A program made the position numbers and the translations under genes. Under the pieces are notes generated by a model. The model was not told the DNA's origin, did no database searches, and was given only the letters and a program-made list of their open reading frames with translations. From positions 2,232,001 to 2,296,000 of the forward strand of contig NZ_JADBEM010000001.1 in NCBI RefSeq assembly GCF_014873875.1: a stretch of DNA of 64,000 bases, in the 5' to 3' direction. The DNA is from Actinopolymorpha pittospori. Its GTDB lineage: Bacteria; Actinomycetota; Actinomycetes; Propionibacteriales; Actinopolymorphaceae. This document shows, in pieces, positions 33,468-42,746 of this stretch; within the stretch, counting starts at the first letter, position 1; each line of letters begins with the position of its first letter.

Positions 33468-34712
33468 GTGAGCATCACCCGACAGGCCCCGGTTCGTCGC
33501 GCCCAGGCCTCGGCGACCGGCCGGCCGTGGCTGCCCGTGGTGGCGGCGATGTTCTGCTGCGGATGGGGCGGCAACCAGTTCACGCCGTTGCTGCTGATGT
33601 ATCGCCAGCAGGCCGGCTACTCCGAGGTCACGGTCGACGCGTTCCTCGCCGCCTACGTCCTCGGCCTCGTGCCCGGGCTGCTGGTGGCCGGACCCGCGTC
33701 GGACCGGTACGGCCGCAAGCCACTGTTGACAGCCGGAACCGCGTTGTCCCTGGCGGCCAGCGCTGTCCTGGCCGGCGGTGTCGCCGGAGCGCCCGCCATC
33801 TACGCAGGACGCCTCCTCGCGGGAGCGGCCGCCGGCGTCGCGATGGCCGTCGGCACCAGTTGGGCGAAGGAACTCTCCCAGCCGCCGTACGACCCCGCCG
33901 CCGACACCGGCTCGGGAGCGCGCCGCGCCTCCCTGGCACTCACCCTCGGCTTCGGGTTGGGAGCGGGCGTCGCCGGTGTCCTCGCCCAGTGGGGCCCCTG
34001 GCCGATGGTCACGCCCTACGTCGTCCACGTGCTGATCGTCGTACCCGCCCTGCTGGCTGTGGTCCGCGCCCCCGAGACCCGGCCACGGACACCGGAGGCC
34101 GCGGCGCGCAGCCTGTGGGCCGACCTCAGGATTCCCGCGGCCGGGCGGCGCAGGTTCGTCCGCGTGGTGGTTCCGATGGCCCCGTGGATCTTCGGCTCGG
34201 CCGGCGTCGCCTACGCCGTGACCCCCGAACTCGTACGGGACCGGCTGGGCCACCTGAGCCTCGGCTACGCCACCGGGCTGACCGTCCTCATGCTGGGCAC
34301 CGGTGCGGTGGTCCAACCACTGGTCAGGCGGCTCGAATCCCGCTCACCCGCCCGTACCGGCGTGGGCGGCATGGTCCTGATGGCCTGCGGCATGGGTCTG
34401 TGCGCCGTCAACGCCGTCCTGCGTTCACCGCCGCTCGGAGCCGTCGGGGCGGTGGTGTTGGGCGGGGCGTACGGCGTCGTCGTGATCTCCGGCCTGCTGG
34501 AGATCCAGCGCATCGCCCGGCCGGACGACCTGGCCGGACTCACTGGCGTCTACTACGCCCTGGCCTACACGGGATTCCTGCTGCCCGCGGTCCTGGCGTC
34601 CGTGTCGGCCGTGCTGTCCTATCCGGTGATGCTCGCCATCCTCACCGGGCTCGCGGTGACGAGCCTGGCCCTCGTCGCTCGCGGCTCACGGCTTCCCGCA
34701 AGCGCCGATTGA
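33468..34712 (+). CDS. MFS transporter (12-helix)
   Basis: 414 residues, about 12 helices. Motif A-like GPASDRYGRKPLL is in the loop after helix 2. GTG 33468 is preferred over GTG 33456; AGGAG overlaps the latter. Substrate unknown; co-direction with the GntR regulator suggests an imported or exported acid or sugar sensed by the FCD domain. Confidence 0.88.
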   Translation: MSITRQAPVRRAQASATGRPWLPVVAAMFCCGWGGNQFTPLLLMYRQQAGYSEVTVDAFLAAYVLGLVPGLLVAGPASDRYGRKPLLTAGTALSLAASAVLAGGVAGAPAIYAGRLLAGAAAGVAMAVGTSWAKELSQPPYDPAADTGSGARRASLALTLGFGLGAGVAGVLAQWGPWPMVTPYVVHVLIVVPALLAVVRAPETRPRTPEAAARSLWADLRIPAAGRRRFVRVVVPMAPWIFGSAGVAYAVTPELVRDRLGHLSLGYATGLTVLMLGTGAVVQPLVRRLESRSPARTGVGGMVLMACGMGLCAVNAVLRSPPLGAVGAVVLGGAYGVVVISGLLEIQRIARPDDLAGLTGVYYALAYTGFLLPAVLASVSAVLSYPVMLAILTGLAVTSLALVARGSRLPASAD

Positions 34713-34732
34713 CGAGCCCGGGGACGGACGCT

Positions 34733-35260
34733 CTAACGCGGACTCGGCGAACTGGTAGCAACGGCGCCACTTGCGGTGGCGACGTGCCAGACCAGCCGCT
34801 CGCCGTGGCCTCCGTGGTCGACGAAGTTGTTACCGTGCACCTGTCCGGGGGCGTGGTCCTCGTCGAAGGTGTAGAGCGGTCGGCCGTTGCGGGCGAGCTG
34901 CCGCTTGTGGTCGGGTCGGGTCACCACGGTGAAGCGGCCCTTGATCCCGGGCAGGGTGGCCGGCACCGTGCTGGCCGTCACTGTCACCGGCGGCCATTCC
35001 TCCGCGCACTCGCCGGTGCAGACGATCCGGGCGGCACTGGTCTCGTGGTCGTTGGTGTAGAGCGCCATGCCCCGCGAATCCACGAGGATCGTTCCGACGC
35101 CCGCGACCTGGCGGGTCTTGATCGTGGGCACCCCCGGCGTCGAGGGCGCGGCCACAGGCTCTCCGCTGGTGTCGCTCGGAGAGTCGCATCCGGCGACCAG
35201 AAGCGCCAGTACGGCGGCCGTGGCCCCGAGGGCCTGGAGCGTTGATCTCGTCGACCTCAT
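34733..35260 (-). CDS. Lipoprotein with secreted repeat of the COG4315 type
   Basis: 175 residues. Signal peptide with lipobox LVAGC (Cys about 24), then two copies of the short repeat found in actinobacterial secreted proteins: VGTILVDSRGMALYTNDHE... CTGECAEEWPPV and, later, RNGRPLYTFDEDHAPG. Function unknown; such proteins are surface-exposed and sometimes linked to haem or redox. ATG 35260 after AAAGGA. Confidence 0.85.
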   Translation of the reverse strand: MRSTRSTLQALGATAAVLALLVAGCDSPSDTSGEPVAAPSTPGVPTIKTRQVAGVGTILVDSRGMALYTNDHETSAARIVCTGECAEEWPPVTVTASTVPATLPGIKGRFTVVTRPDHKRQLARNGRPLYTFDEDHAPGQVHGNNFVDHGGHGERLVWHVATASGAVATSSPSPR

Positions 35261-35549
35261 CGAGGTGTCCTTTCTCCGGGCAGCACCTGTCTCCGGCAGC
35301 ACCAGCCGAGGCGGGCTGGAGAGGACGTACCCCCCGATCTTGGCGTTCAATCTGTGTCACCTGTCGGGCGGAAACACCCGCCCCAATTGCCGGACGCGGG
35401 ATCGAAGGAGACGGAAACGCCGACTACGTGGCAGACACGAGGGAAAGATGGTCCGCAAGGCCGCCTTGCGGACGGCACGAACCAGCAGTTCGCCTTGCGT
35501 TGGTCCAGCCGGTGGGGCGGGCGTCGCCGGAGTGGGGGAGGGTTCTGTC

Positions 35550-36029
35550 ATGTTGGGTCAGGCGTTCGGACTGCCCCTGCACGTGCTCGTCAACCACGCC
35601 GTCATCGTGTTCGTCCCGCTCACCGTGATCGCGGCCGTCGTCTTCGTCGTGCTACCGCCCTGGCGATGGGCGGTGCGCTGGCCGATGCTCGGCCTGGCCG
35701 TACTGAGCCTGGTGGCCGCGTTCTTCGCCTGGATGAGCGGACTGGCGTTCTTCACGGCACTGAACGACCCGCCGGTCGCGGTGGTGCACCGGCAGCGGGG
35801 CATCATCATGTGGTGGCTCGTGGTGGCCCTCTTCGTGATCACGCTCCTGGCCGCGTTGTTCATCGGTGGCCGCACCCGGATGGTCGGTGGTCACGACCGT
35901 AAGGGCGCCCCGAAGCTGGTACAGATCATCATCGGGATCCTGCTGGTGGTGGTCGCCGTCCTCGCCGGGATCCAGGTGATCCTGACCGGTGACGCGGGCG
36001 CCCGGGCGGTGTGGGGATCGCAGCAGTAG
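35550..36029 (+). CDS. DUF2231 membrane protein
   Basis: 159 residues with four transmembrane helices. MLGQAFGLPLHVLVNHAVIVFVPL, with a conserved His pair, is the hallmark of DUF2231 (predicted haem- or iron-associated membrane proteins). GGGGAGGG precedes ATG 35550. Divergent from the secreted-repeat lipoprotein across 289 bp, a recurring pairing that hints at a common redox role (inference). Confidence 0.85.
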   Translation: MLGQAFGLPLHVLVNHAVIVFVPLTVIAAVVFVVLPPWRWAVRWPMLGLAVLSLVAAFFAWMSGLAFFTALNDPPVAVVHRQRGIIMWWLVVALFVITLLAALFIGGRTRMVGGHDRKGAPKLVQIIIGILLVVVAVLAGIQVILTGDAGARAVWGSQQ

Positions 36030-36048
36030 CTCGCCTACCGCGTACGAC

Positions 36049-36069
36049 GTTCGGTGTTCGGTGTTCGGC
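36049..36069. repeat. Three tandem heptamers
   Basis: GTTCGGT GTTCGGT GTTCGGC in the short gap between convergent genes. Confidence 0.5.
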
Positions 36070-36074
36070 GGGCC

Positions 36075-37328
36075 CTACGGCTTGCTCACCGTCCGCAGGT
36101 AGCCCGCCGCGGAGTCCCGGGAGCTCAAGGTGATCGGCAGCACGGTGTGCCGGGGCGGCCCGGGTTCGGCGGCGGAGATGCGTTTGGCCAGGAGCCGCAT
36201 GGCCTCCCGGCCGAGCTCGCGCGAGGGCAGGACCGCCGCGACCGTGGTCAGCGGCAGCGGACCGAACGGGCCGGCGTTGTCCATGCCCGCGAGCTCGAGC
36301 TGGTCGGGTACCTCGACACCGAGCTGGACGAGGTTGTGCGCGGCGGCGGCCAGGACGAAGCCGCTGGCGCACAGCAACACCGTGGGCGCCTCCGGTCCTT
36401 CCAGGAGGCTGCTCAGCAGGGTCGGATGCGTACCGTCGACCTGACTCCAGTAGCGCCGTACGACGGTCAGCTCCGGCAGCACCGGCAACCCGTGGTCGCG
36501 CAGGCTCTGCTTGTGACCGGTGAGCCGGTCCTGCACGCTCGTACAGTCGGTCTCACTCCACAGGGTCGCGATGCGCTCGTGTCCACACTCGATGAGGTGG
36601 TTGGTGAGTTCGTAGCCGACCGCGAAGTGGTCCGGAACCACCGCGTCGGTGGCGAGCTCGGGCAGGAACCGGTCGACGAGGACGACCGGGAAGTCGCGGG
36701 CGCGGAGCTCGGCGTAGGCCTCGGTGTTGGCCCGGCCCTGGACGGGGTAGGCGACGATCCCGGCCGCGCCGGCAGCGACGGCCTCGCGGATCGCCTGCGC
36801 CTCACGCCGCGGTGAGCCGTGTGAGTCGGCGAGCAACATGCGATAGCCGAGCTCGGCGCACATCGACTCGATCCCGGCCACCACGCTCGTTCCGTGCGGG
36901 CCCTCCAGGCCGTGCACGACACAGCCGACGAGCGTGCCGGGCTCGCCGCGTGGTGGCGCCGGCCGCGTCGCCGCCGCGACCGGTAGGGGGCCGACGGCGG
37001 ACGCCACCCGCGAGGCCGTCGCCGGCGTCGTGGTGAGGGGGCCCGCGGTGGCTGGTTCGGGTCGCTCGGCCACGAACGTTCCACGCCCCCGCCTGCGTAC
37101 CAGGACGCCCTCGTTCACGAGGTCGTTCAGCGCGCGGATCGCGGTGGTGGTGCTGACGCCGTACCGCTCACACAGCTCCCGCTGGGTGATGAACGGCGCT
37201 CCGACGGTGTACTCGCGCCGCCGGATCGCCTCGCGCAGATCCTCCTTGATGCGGTGGTACAGCGGCGTGACCGTGTCGTGCTCCCTGCGCATCGGGGCGG
37301 GCTCCTCACGACGTCGCTCGGTCGTCAT
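36075..37328 (-). CDS. GntR-LacI hybrid regulator (AraR-like)
   Basis: 417 residues. N-terminal GntR winged helix (about 22-88: LYHRIKEDLREAIRRREYTVGAPFITQRELCERYGVSTTTAIRALNDL) joined through a Pro/Ala/Thr-rich linker to a LacI-type sugar-binding domain (about 130-410). This is the AraR-like layout used to sense sugars. ATG 37328 and ATG 37292 are both possible. Divergent from the large beta-helix enzyme gene, whose -35 contains the TTGACGC element also seen in the palindrome near its own start. Confidence 0.9.
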   Translation of the reverse strand: MTTERRREEPAPMRREHDTVTPLYHRIKEDLREAIRRREYTVGAPFITQRELCERYGVSTTTAIRALNDLVNEGVLVRRRGRGTFVAERPEPATAGPLTTTPATASRVASAVGPLPVAAATRPAPPRGEPGTLVGCVVHGLEGPHGTSVVAGIESMCAELGYRMLLADSHGSPRREAQAIREAVAAGAAGIVAYPVQGRANTEAYAELRARDFPVVLVDRFLPELATDAVVPDHFAVGYELTNHLIECGHERIATLWSETDCTSVQDRLTGHKQSLRDHGLPVLPELTVVRRYWSQVDGTHPTLLSSLLEGPEAPTVLLCASGFVLAAAAHNLVQLGVEVPDQLELAGMDNAGPFGPLPLTTVAAVLPSRELGREAMRLLAKRISAAEPGPPRHTVLPITLSSRDSAAGYLRTVSKP

Positions 37329-37343
37329 GACAACTCTCTTTAC

Positions 37344-37356
37344 GCGTCAATGACGC
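37344..37356. promoter_or_regulatory. 13-bp palindromic operator
   Basis: GCGTCA-A-TGACGC, perfect, 16 bp from the GntR-LacI gene start. Its half-site TTGACGC recurs at 37404-37410 over the -35 of the beta-helix gene. Confidence 0.65.
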
Positions 37357-37403
37357 CGGCCACCCACTATCTGTCCGGCATCCGCCATCTTTGACCCGAT
37401 TTC

Positions 37404-37432
37404 TTGACGCATTAACACTCGATATTTAGGTT
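37404..37432 (+). promoter_or_regulatory. Promoter of the double beta-helix gene
   Basis: TTGACG (37404-37409) and TAGGTT (37427-37432) with a 17-base spacer, a near-ideal housekeeping promoter, overlapped by the TTGACGC element. Confidence 0.7.
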
Positions 37433-37548
37433 CGAGCAGCCTTCGCGAAGTCGGTACTTCCACCCGCAAGCCGAGATCGACGCCTGCCCGCGAGCCGCGT
37501 TCGAGGCCGCGCCCGGCGCCACCGCACCCTCTGCTGGAGGTCCCTTTC

Positions 37549-40170
37549 ATGAGCTCACCCGTCGGCCGGCGCGCGTTCCTCCGCCACACCGGTCTGGCCA
37601 CCGCCGGGGTGGCCGCGGCCGCCGCCGGCCTGCTGCCCGCCCGCCAGGCGAACGCCGAGGAGCAGCGAGTCCCCAACCTGCCGGCCTCCTTCTACGACCG
37701 GCCCGGCCTGGAAGGGATGCCGCGGATCGACTACGAGTCCATGCCGGTCGTGAACGTCCGTGACCACGGCGCGGCCGGAGACGGCCAGACGCCGGACGCG
37801 GCCGCGTTCCACCGGGCGGTCGACGCGTTGGACGCGCAGGGCGGCGGCGTGCTCTACGTCCCACCAGGTCACTACCTGTTCACCCCGCCGCCGGCCCCGA
37901 CCCGGGAGTACTGGCGGCGGCAGTTGACCAACATCCATGTCGTCGGCGAGGGCGAGTCCTCGACCGTCGTGTTCGAGCAGCCGCGGATCGAGGGAGACAC
38001 CTACCCGAACGTCGCAGGTTGGGCGCTGTGGGATTCGGTGAACATCTCGATCCGGGGGATGGCCTTCACCTGGAGCCCGTACCAGCTCAGCCGCAACTCC
38101 CATCCGCACTACTCGCTCACGCTCTCCCAACAGGACCGGGCGCAGTTCATCGGCGTCGTCCTCGACCAGGGCCAGCCCGGCCTGTGGATGAACCAGGGCA
38201 ACGGCTACTGGGTCGTCGACTGCACGCTGCGCAACGTGTCCGCCGACGCGATCCACTTCGAAAGCTGCACGGACTCCGTCGCCGCGTACAACTACGTCGA
38301 GAACTGCTACGACGACTGTGTCGCCAACGTCACCAACACCCGCTCGACGCCCGACCCGTCGAACCTGACCGGCGTACGGCTGGTCCACAACACCGTCGTC
38401 TTCGTGCCCTGGGGGCGCGGCGTCACTCTCGGCGGCGCCGGGCAGATCACCGAGCACAACTGGGTCGAGTCCGTCGGCAACGCCGGCATCTTCTCCACCG
38501 TGGGCGGCTTCGCCGACTGGCCGGCCGCGCCGCTCTACGACTCCGTCGTCCGCGACAACACGGTGATCCGGGGCAACCTCGCCCAGCGCGAGGACAACGC
38601 GTACTACCGGTTCGGGACCGGCGGCTTCCAGGCCGGGCTCGCGCTCATCATGGAGATCCGCGGCCTCACCCTCGAACGCAACCGCATCTACGGTTCGCAG
38701 GTCCACGGCATGGCGTTCGGCATCCAGGGCTGGTACGGCATCTCGGGCAGCGACTTCGTCGTCAGGGACAACGACATCCAGGGCGCCACGGGGGGTGGCG
38801 TCCAGGTGACCAACAACAGCACGGTCGCGGGCCTGGACCTCGAACGCAACGCCATGCTCGGCACCACGACCGGCAGCGTTCTGGTCGACGGCGCGATGAC
38901 CGGCGTCGACACGGCCGGCAACCAGGTCTCCCAGGCGCCGGTGGTGACAGGCTCGGTCGACGGTGACTTCGACGGCTTCACGGTCGTGGACACACCGCTG
39001 ACCTACCGCGACGTCTACCAGGACTTCCGGCAGGCCGGAGACGAGACCGGCTGGGCAACCGCGCCCGCGCTGCCAGTGAAACTGCCCCGGCACACGGCGA
39101 ACGTGCGCGCGTTCGGAGCCCGCGGCGACGGGCGTACCAACGACCTGCTGGCCTTCGAGCAGGCGCTGGCGAGCCTGCCCGCCGACGGCGGTGTGCTGCG
39201 GGTGCCGGCCGGGCGTTACCGGCTCGACCCGTTGCCCGATCACGACTCCTCCGCGTTCACCCGGATCAAGCATCACCTGCTCGTCTCGGGTCGCCGCAAC
39301 GTTCACCTGCGGGGCGACGGCGCGGAGTCGGTGCTGTCGTTCGGCAGCGCCGACCACCAGGGTCTGCGCTTCCTGGACGTGTCCGACTGTTCGGTGAGCG
39401 GGCTTCGACTGGAGCTTCGCCAGCAACCGTCGGTGCGGCGCAACCGCGCCTTGCTGGAGTTCTCCGCCGCGCGGTCCTGTGTGGTGGATGACGTGACAGC
39501 CGTACGGTCGAGTGGTCCCGGCATCCGGATCGACTCCTCCCGGCTGGTGCGCGTCACCCAGTCGCGCGTCGAGGGCGCGGGCACGTACGGCATCGAGGTC
39601 GCCGCGAGCCGGCAAGTCCGGGTTGACGGCTGCCGGGTGTCCGACAGCCGGGACAACGCGATCGAGACGTCGTGGGTCGGCAGCATCCAGTGCGAGCCGC
39701 AGTACGTCCGGATCAGCGGCAACCGCGTGGACGGCACCCGCGAGGGCAGCGGAGTCGGCGTCGTCGGCGGCCAGCAGGTCGTGGTCGAGCGCAACGAGAT
39801 CCGCGACACCTACCTGCCCGGCGTCTACCTCTACGAACGGTGCTCGAACTTTCCACCGAAGCGGATCGAGATCACCGGGAACCGATTGTCGGCCACCAAC
39901 ACTGGGCGACTCACCTACGTACGTGGGGCGATCTCACTCGACGGCCTGTCGGAGGGGCGGACCAGCGGTGACATCGCGATCGCCGACAACACCGTCGACG
40001 GCACGACGTTCGCCGGGGTCTGGGTCGGCGGGATCACCCCGATCAGCTCGACCTACAGCGTGCTCGACCGGCTCGAGGTCACCGGCAACACCTTCCGCCG
40101 GGTCGGGACCGTAGGCGTCGACATCGATGACGATCAGCGCACGCACATCGGCGAACTCGTCCTCGCGTAG
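37549..40170 (+). CDS. Tat-exported protein with two pectate-lyase-type beta-helices
   Basis: 873 residues. Twin-arginine signal VGRRAFLRHTGLATAG at 5-20, cleavage likely near AQAxA at 35. First right-handed beta-helix begins VVNVRDHGAAGDGQTPDAAAF (about 67-88) and runs to about 480; a second begins NVRAFGARGDGRTNDLLAFEQAL (about 512) and runs to the end, with many N-x-I/V-x-G coils. Pectate_lyase_3/GH28-like architecture; an extracellular polysaccharide depolymerase or epimerase is likely, substrate unknown. GGAGG precedes ATG 37549. Confidence 0.88.
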   Translation: MSSPVGRRAFLRHTGLATAGVAAAAAGLLPARQANAEEQRVPNLPASFYDRPGLEGMPRIDYESMPVVNVRDHGAAGDGQTPDAAAFHRAVDALDAQGGGVLYVPPGHYLFTPPPAPTREYWRRQLTNIHVVGEGESSTVVFEQPRIEGDTYPNVAGWALWDSVNISIRGMAFTWSPYQLSRNSHPHYSLTLSQQDRAQFIGVVLDQGQPGLWMNQGNGYWVVDCTLRNVSADAIHFESCTDSVAAYNYVENCYDDCVANVTNTRSTPDPSNLTGVRLVHNTVVFVPWGRGVTLGGAGQITEHNWVESVGNAGIFSTVGGFADWPAAPLYDSVVRDNTVIRGNLAQREDNAYYRFGTGGFQAGLALIMEIRGLTLERNRIYGSQVHGMAFGIQGWYGISGSDFVVRDNDIQGATGGGVQVTNNSTVAGLDLERNAMLGTTTGSVLVDGAMTGVDTAGNQVSQAPVVTGSVDGDFDGFTVVDTPLTYRDVYQDFRQAGDETGWATAPALPVKLPRHTANVRAFGARGDGRTNDLLAFEQALASLPADGGVLRVPAGRYRLDPLPDHDSSAFTRIKHHLLVSGRRNVHLRGDGAESVLSFGSADHQGLRFLDVSDCSVSGLRLELRQQPSVRRNRALLEFSAARSCVVDDVTAVRSSGPGIRIDSSRLVRVTQSRVEGAGTYGIEVAASRQVRVDGCRVSDSRDNAIETSWVGSIQCEPQYVRISGNRVDGTREGSGVGVVGGQQVVVERNEIRDTYLPGVYLYERCSNFPPKRIEITGNRLSATNTGRLTYVRGAISLDGLSEGRTSGDIAIADNTVDGTTFAGVWVGGITPISSTYSVLDRLEVTGNTFRRVGTVGVDIDDDQRTHIGELVLA

Positions 40171-40195
40171 TCGCGGCGCGCATCGACAGAAGAAT

Positions 40196-40231
40196 CCGAA
40201 GAGGTCGCCCGCTTCCGGGCGGCCTCTTCGG
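40196..40231 (+). terminator. 16-bp hairpin terminator
   Basis: Arms 40196-40211 and 40216-40231 match at 15 of 16 positions, loop CTTC, 26 bases after the beta-helix stop. Confidence 0.75.
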
Positions 40232-40304
40232 CATTGATCGCATCGCCGTCGCTCACCGTCGCCCCCTGAACCTCAACCCTCGCCCCTGGCTCCTGGAGGC
40301 CTGG

Positions 40305-40339
40305 CTACACATGTGTGTAGTGTCTTACTCGTTCGAGTA
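40305..40339 (+). promoter_or_regulatory. Two adjacent palindromes upstream of a TetR gene
   Basis: CTACACA-TG-TGTGTAG (40305-40320, 7-bp arms) and TACTCG-TT-CGAGTA (40326-40339, 6-bp arms), 33 bp before GTG 40372. Confidence 0.6.
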
Positions 40340-40371
40340 GTGAGCTGGACGTGTGGGTAGGTGGGTGTGCA

Positions 40372-41019
40372 GTGACGACGATCAACCCCGATCCCGAGGA
40401 CCTCACCGCGCGGGCCCGGATCCGGGACGCGGCGATGCGGCACTTCGGTGAGCACGGCTTCGACCGGTCGACGATCCGCGGCATCGCCGAGACGGCCGGC
40501 GTGTCCTCCGGGCTGGTCCGGCACCACTTCGGCTCCAAGCAGGCGCTGCGGGAGGCGTGCGACGAGTACCTGGTCAGGGTGCTCCGCGGGATCAACGAGC
40601 GGGCCCGGTCCGACGCGACGGCCGGTGACGTCAACTACGTGGCCCTCGGCCGGACGACGCTGGGGCCCTACCAGCCCTACCTCGCGCGCGCCCTGGCCGA
40701 AGGTGGCGCGGGCCAACTCTTCGACGGGTTGGTCGACATGGGTGCGCTGTGGCTCGCCGAGGCCGACAAGAGTCGTCCGGACCCGCCCGACGTCGACGCC
40801 CGGACCCGCGCGGCGGTGGTCACCGCGATGGCCCTGTCCGTCACCGTCCTGCACCAGCACCTGTCCAGGGCCATGGGCGTGGACCTCTCCAGTCCGGAGG
40901 GTGACCAGTTGCTCGCCCGGACGCTGATCGACCTCCACTCGCATCCGCTGCTCAGCCTGGAGGACGCCGCCACCCTTCGCGCCGGCCTGGACCGGATCCG
41001 AACCCAACCAGCGGGCTGA
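40372..41019 (+). CDS. TetR-family regulator
   Basis: 215 residues. HTH (RIRDAAMRHFGEHGFDRSTIRGIAETAGVSSGLVRHHFGSKQALR) at about 14-57 and a helical ligand domain. GTG 40372 is preferred; GTG 40351 is also in frame. Two palindromes upstream suggest autoregulation. A methyltransferase gene follows 59 bp downstream in the same direction. Confidence 0.9.
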   Translation: MTTINPDPEDLTARARIRDAAMRHFGEHGFDRSTIRGIAETAGVSSGLVRHHFGSKQALREACDEYLVRVLRGINERARSDATAGDVNYVALGRTTLGPYQPYLARALAEGGAGQLFDGLVDMGALWLAEADKSRPDPPDVDARTRAAVVTAMALSVTVLHQHLSRAMGVDLSSPEGDQLLARTLIDLHSHPLLSLEDAATLRAGLDRIRTQPAG

Positions 41020-41078
41020 CCGTCGCCGACGAACCAGCCCCGCGACGTCCTGTCTGGACGGCAGACCCGGAGGATCCC

Positions 41079-41897
41079 ATGGACAAGCTTCCGATCCATT
41101 TCACGGACGTACGATTCACCGCACTCCTGCAGCTGTACCTTCGATGGTTGGACAGCAAGGAACGGCACCCGATTCTCGGCGATCCCTGGGCGGAGCAGGT
41201 CGTCAACCGCCTGGACTTCGACTTCTCCGGCTTCAAGTCCGCCGATCTCGGGCGTTACAACGTCGGCCCCAGGTCCCGGATCATGGACCGGTGGGTCACG
41301 GAGTTCCTGGCGAACAACCCGGATGCGGTCGTCGTGGACCTCGGGTGTGGGTTCGACAGCCGGGTCTTCCGGGTGAACCCAGCGCCTGATCATCACTGGT
41401 ACGACGTGGACTTCCCGGACGTCAACGAGATCGCGCGCCAGCTCTACCCCGAACGCGCCGGGCACACCAGGATCGGTGCATCGGTTCTCGATCCGGACTG
41501 GCTCTCCAAGATCCCAGGAGAGAGACCCGTCGCGGTCGTCGTCGATGGTCTGTTCATGTTCCTCGCCGAGGAGGAGGTGCGGCGCGTCTTCCAGCAGATC
41601 CTCGACCATTTCCCGAGCGGGGAGTTCGGCTTCAACACGTACTCCTCGGTCTTGAAGGAGCGCAGCCGCAAACGGCCGGGACCCATCTTCGGGAAGTATG
41701 GCGTGACGCTCACCTGGGCCCTCGACGACGAGCGAGCAGTGGAGAAGTTCGACCCCCGCCTGCACTATGTGGAGGAGGAGATGCTGGGCCCGTCCTGGTT
41801 CGCGCACGCTCCGCTGCACATTCGCGCGATGTTCGCCGTGCTGGGCGCGATTCCAAGCGCGAGGAACAGCACCCGGATACTCAGGTATCGATTCTGA
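41079..41897 (+). CDS. SAM-dependent methyltransferase, LCMT/TcmP-like
   Basis: 272 residues. SAM-binding VVVDLGCGFDSRVFR, the DVDFPDVNEIARQLYP segment and NTYSS are typical of the leucine carboxyl methyltransferase family, which in bacteria includes TcmP-type O-methyltransferases. GGAGG precedes ATG 41079. Substrate unknown; likely a small carboxylate or phenol. Confidence 0.88.
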   Translation: MDKLPIHFTDVRFTALLQLYLRWLDSKERHPILGDPWAEQVVNRLDFDFSGFKSADLGRYNVGPRSRIMDRWVTEFLANNPDAVVVDLGCGFDSRVFRVNPAPDHHWYDVDFPDVNEIARQLYPERAGHTRIGASVLDPDWLSKIPGERPVAVVVDGLFMFLAEEEVRRVFQQILDHFPSGEFGFNTYSSVLKERSRKRPGPIFGKYGVTLTWALDDERAVEKFDPRLHYVEEEMLGPSWFAHAPLHIRAMFAVLGAIPSARNSTRILRYRF

Positions 41898-41935
41898 CGA
41901 CGACCGCCACGCCGGCGGGAACGGAGCAGATCCTG

Positions 41936-42649
41936 GTGACGACCCAACTCGCCTGGGCCGACTGTCTCAACGCCCGCGACCTCGGCGGCCTGCCCACGTC
42001 CGACGGCCGCCGGATCAGGCCGGGCGCCCTGATCCGCTCGGACAACCTCACCCGGCTGACCGAGGCGGGTGTCGCCGCCGTACGCCAGGCCAGCGTGAGT
42101 CGGATCGTCGACGTCCGAACTACGGATGAGTGCGCGCGGTACCCGTCTCCGTTCGCGACCGATCCCCTCTACGTCAACATGCCGCTGGAGCGCGAGGGCG
42201 AGGGCGCCCCCTGGGATCCCACCTGGACCCTCGACCAGGCCTACGTGGCGATGCTGGACCGCGGACCCGACCTGATCGCCGCCGCGGTCGGTGCGATCGC
42301 CGATGCACCGCCAGGTGCCGTCGTCGTGCACTGTCATGCCGGCAAGGACCGCGCGGGAAACATCGTCGCTCTGGCCCTCCGTGTCGCGGGGGTGCCCCCG
42401 GAGACCGTCGCCGGGGACTACGCCGTCGTGGACCCTCGGATGCGCGACCACTTCGCCGACCAGCTCGTCCTCGTCGACGATCCGGCGGAGCGAGACCAGT
42501 TGGCCGAGTCCTTCACCGCTCGACCGGAGACGATGCTCGCCACGCTGCGACACCTTGACGACAGGTACGGCGGCGTGGAGACCTACCTCCGTCAAGGCGG
42601 CCTTACCGCAGCGCAGTTCGACGCGTTGCGGAACCGCCTCCTCGACTAG
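41936..42649 (+). CDS. Tyrosine-phosphatase-family protein
   Basis: 237 residues. P-loop HCHAGKDRAGN (HCxxGKDRxG) with the nucleophilic Cys; N-terminal NARDLGGLPTSDGRRIRPGALIRSDNL is typical of the PtpB/MptpB-like family of bacterial dual-specificity or phosphoinositide phosphatases. Starts with GTG 41936, 38 bases after the methyltransferase. Confidence 0.92.
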   Translation: MTTQLAWADCLNARDLGGLPTSDGRRIRPGALIRSDNLTRLTEAGVAAVRQASVSRIVDVRTTDECARYPSPFATDPLYVNMPLEREGEGAPWDPTWTLDQAYVAMLDRGPDLIAAAVGAIADAPPGAVVVHCHAGKDRAGNIVALALRVAGVPPETVAGDYAVVDPRMRDHFADQLVLVDDPAERDQLAESFTARPETMLATLRHLDDRYGGVETYLRQGGLTAAQFDALRNRLLD

Positions 42650-42746
42650 CGGAGACGACCACGCGTGCAGCGACGAACTCTGACACGTCGACCTCGGATC
42701 GGTTACTGGCTTGACCGTGGCCGGGGCAGTGGTGAAGGTGTACGCC

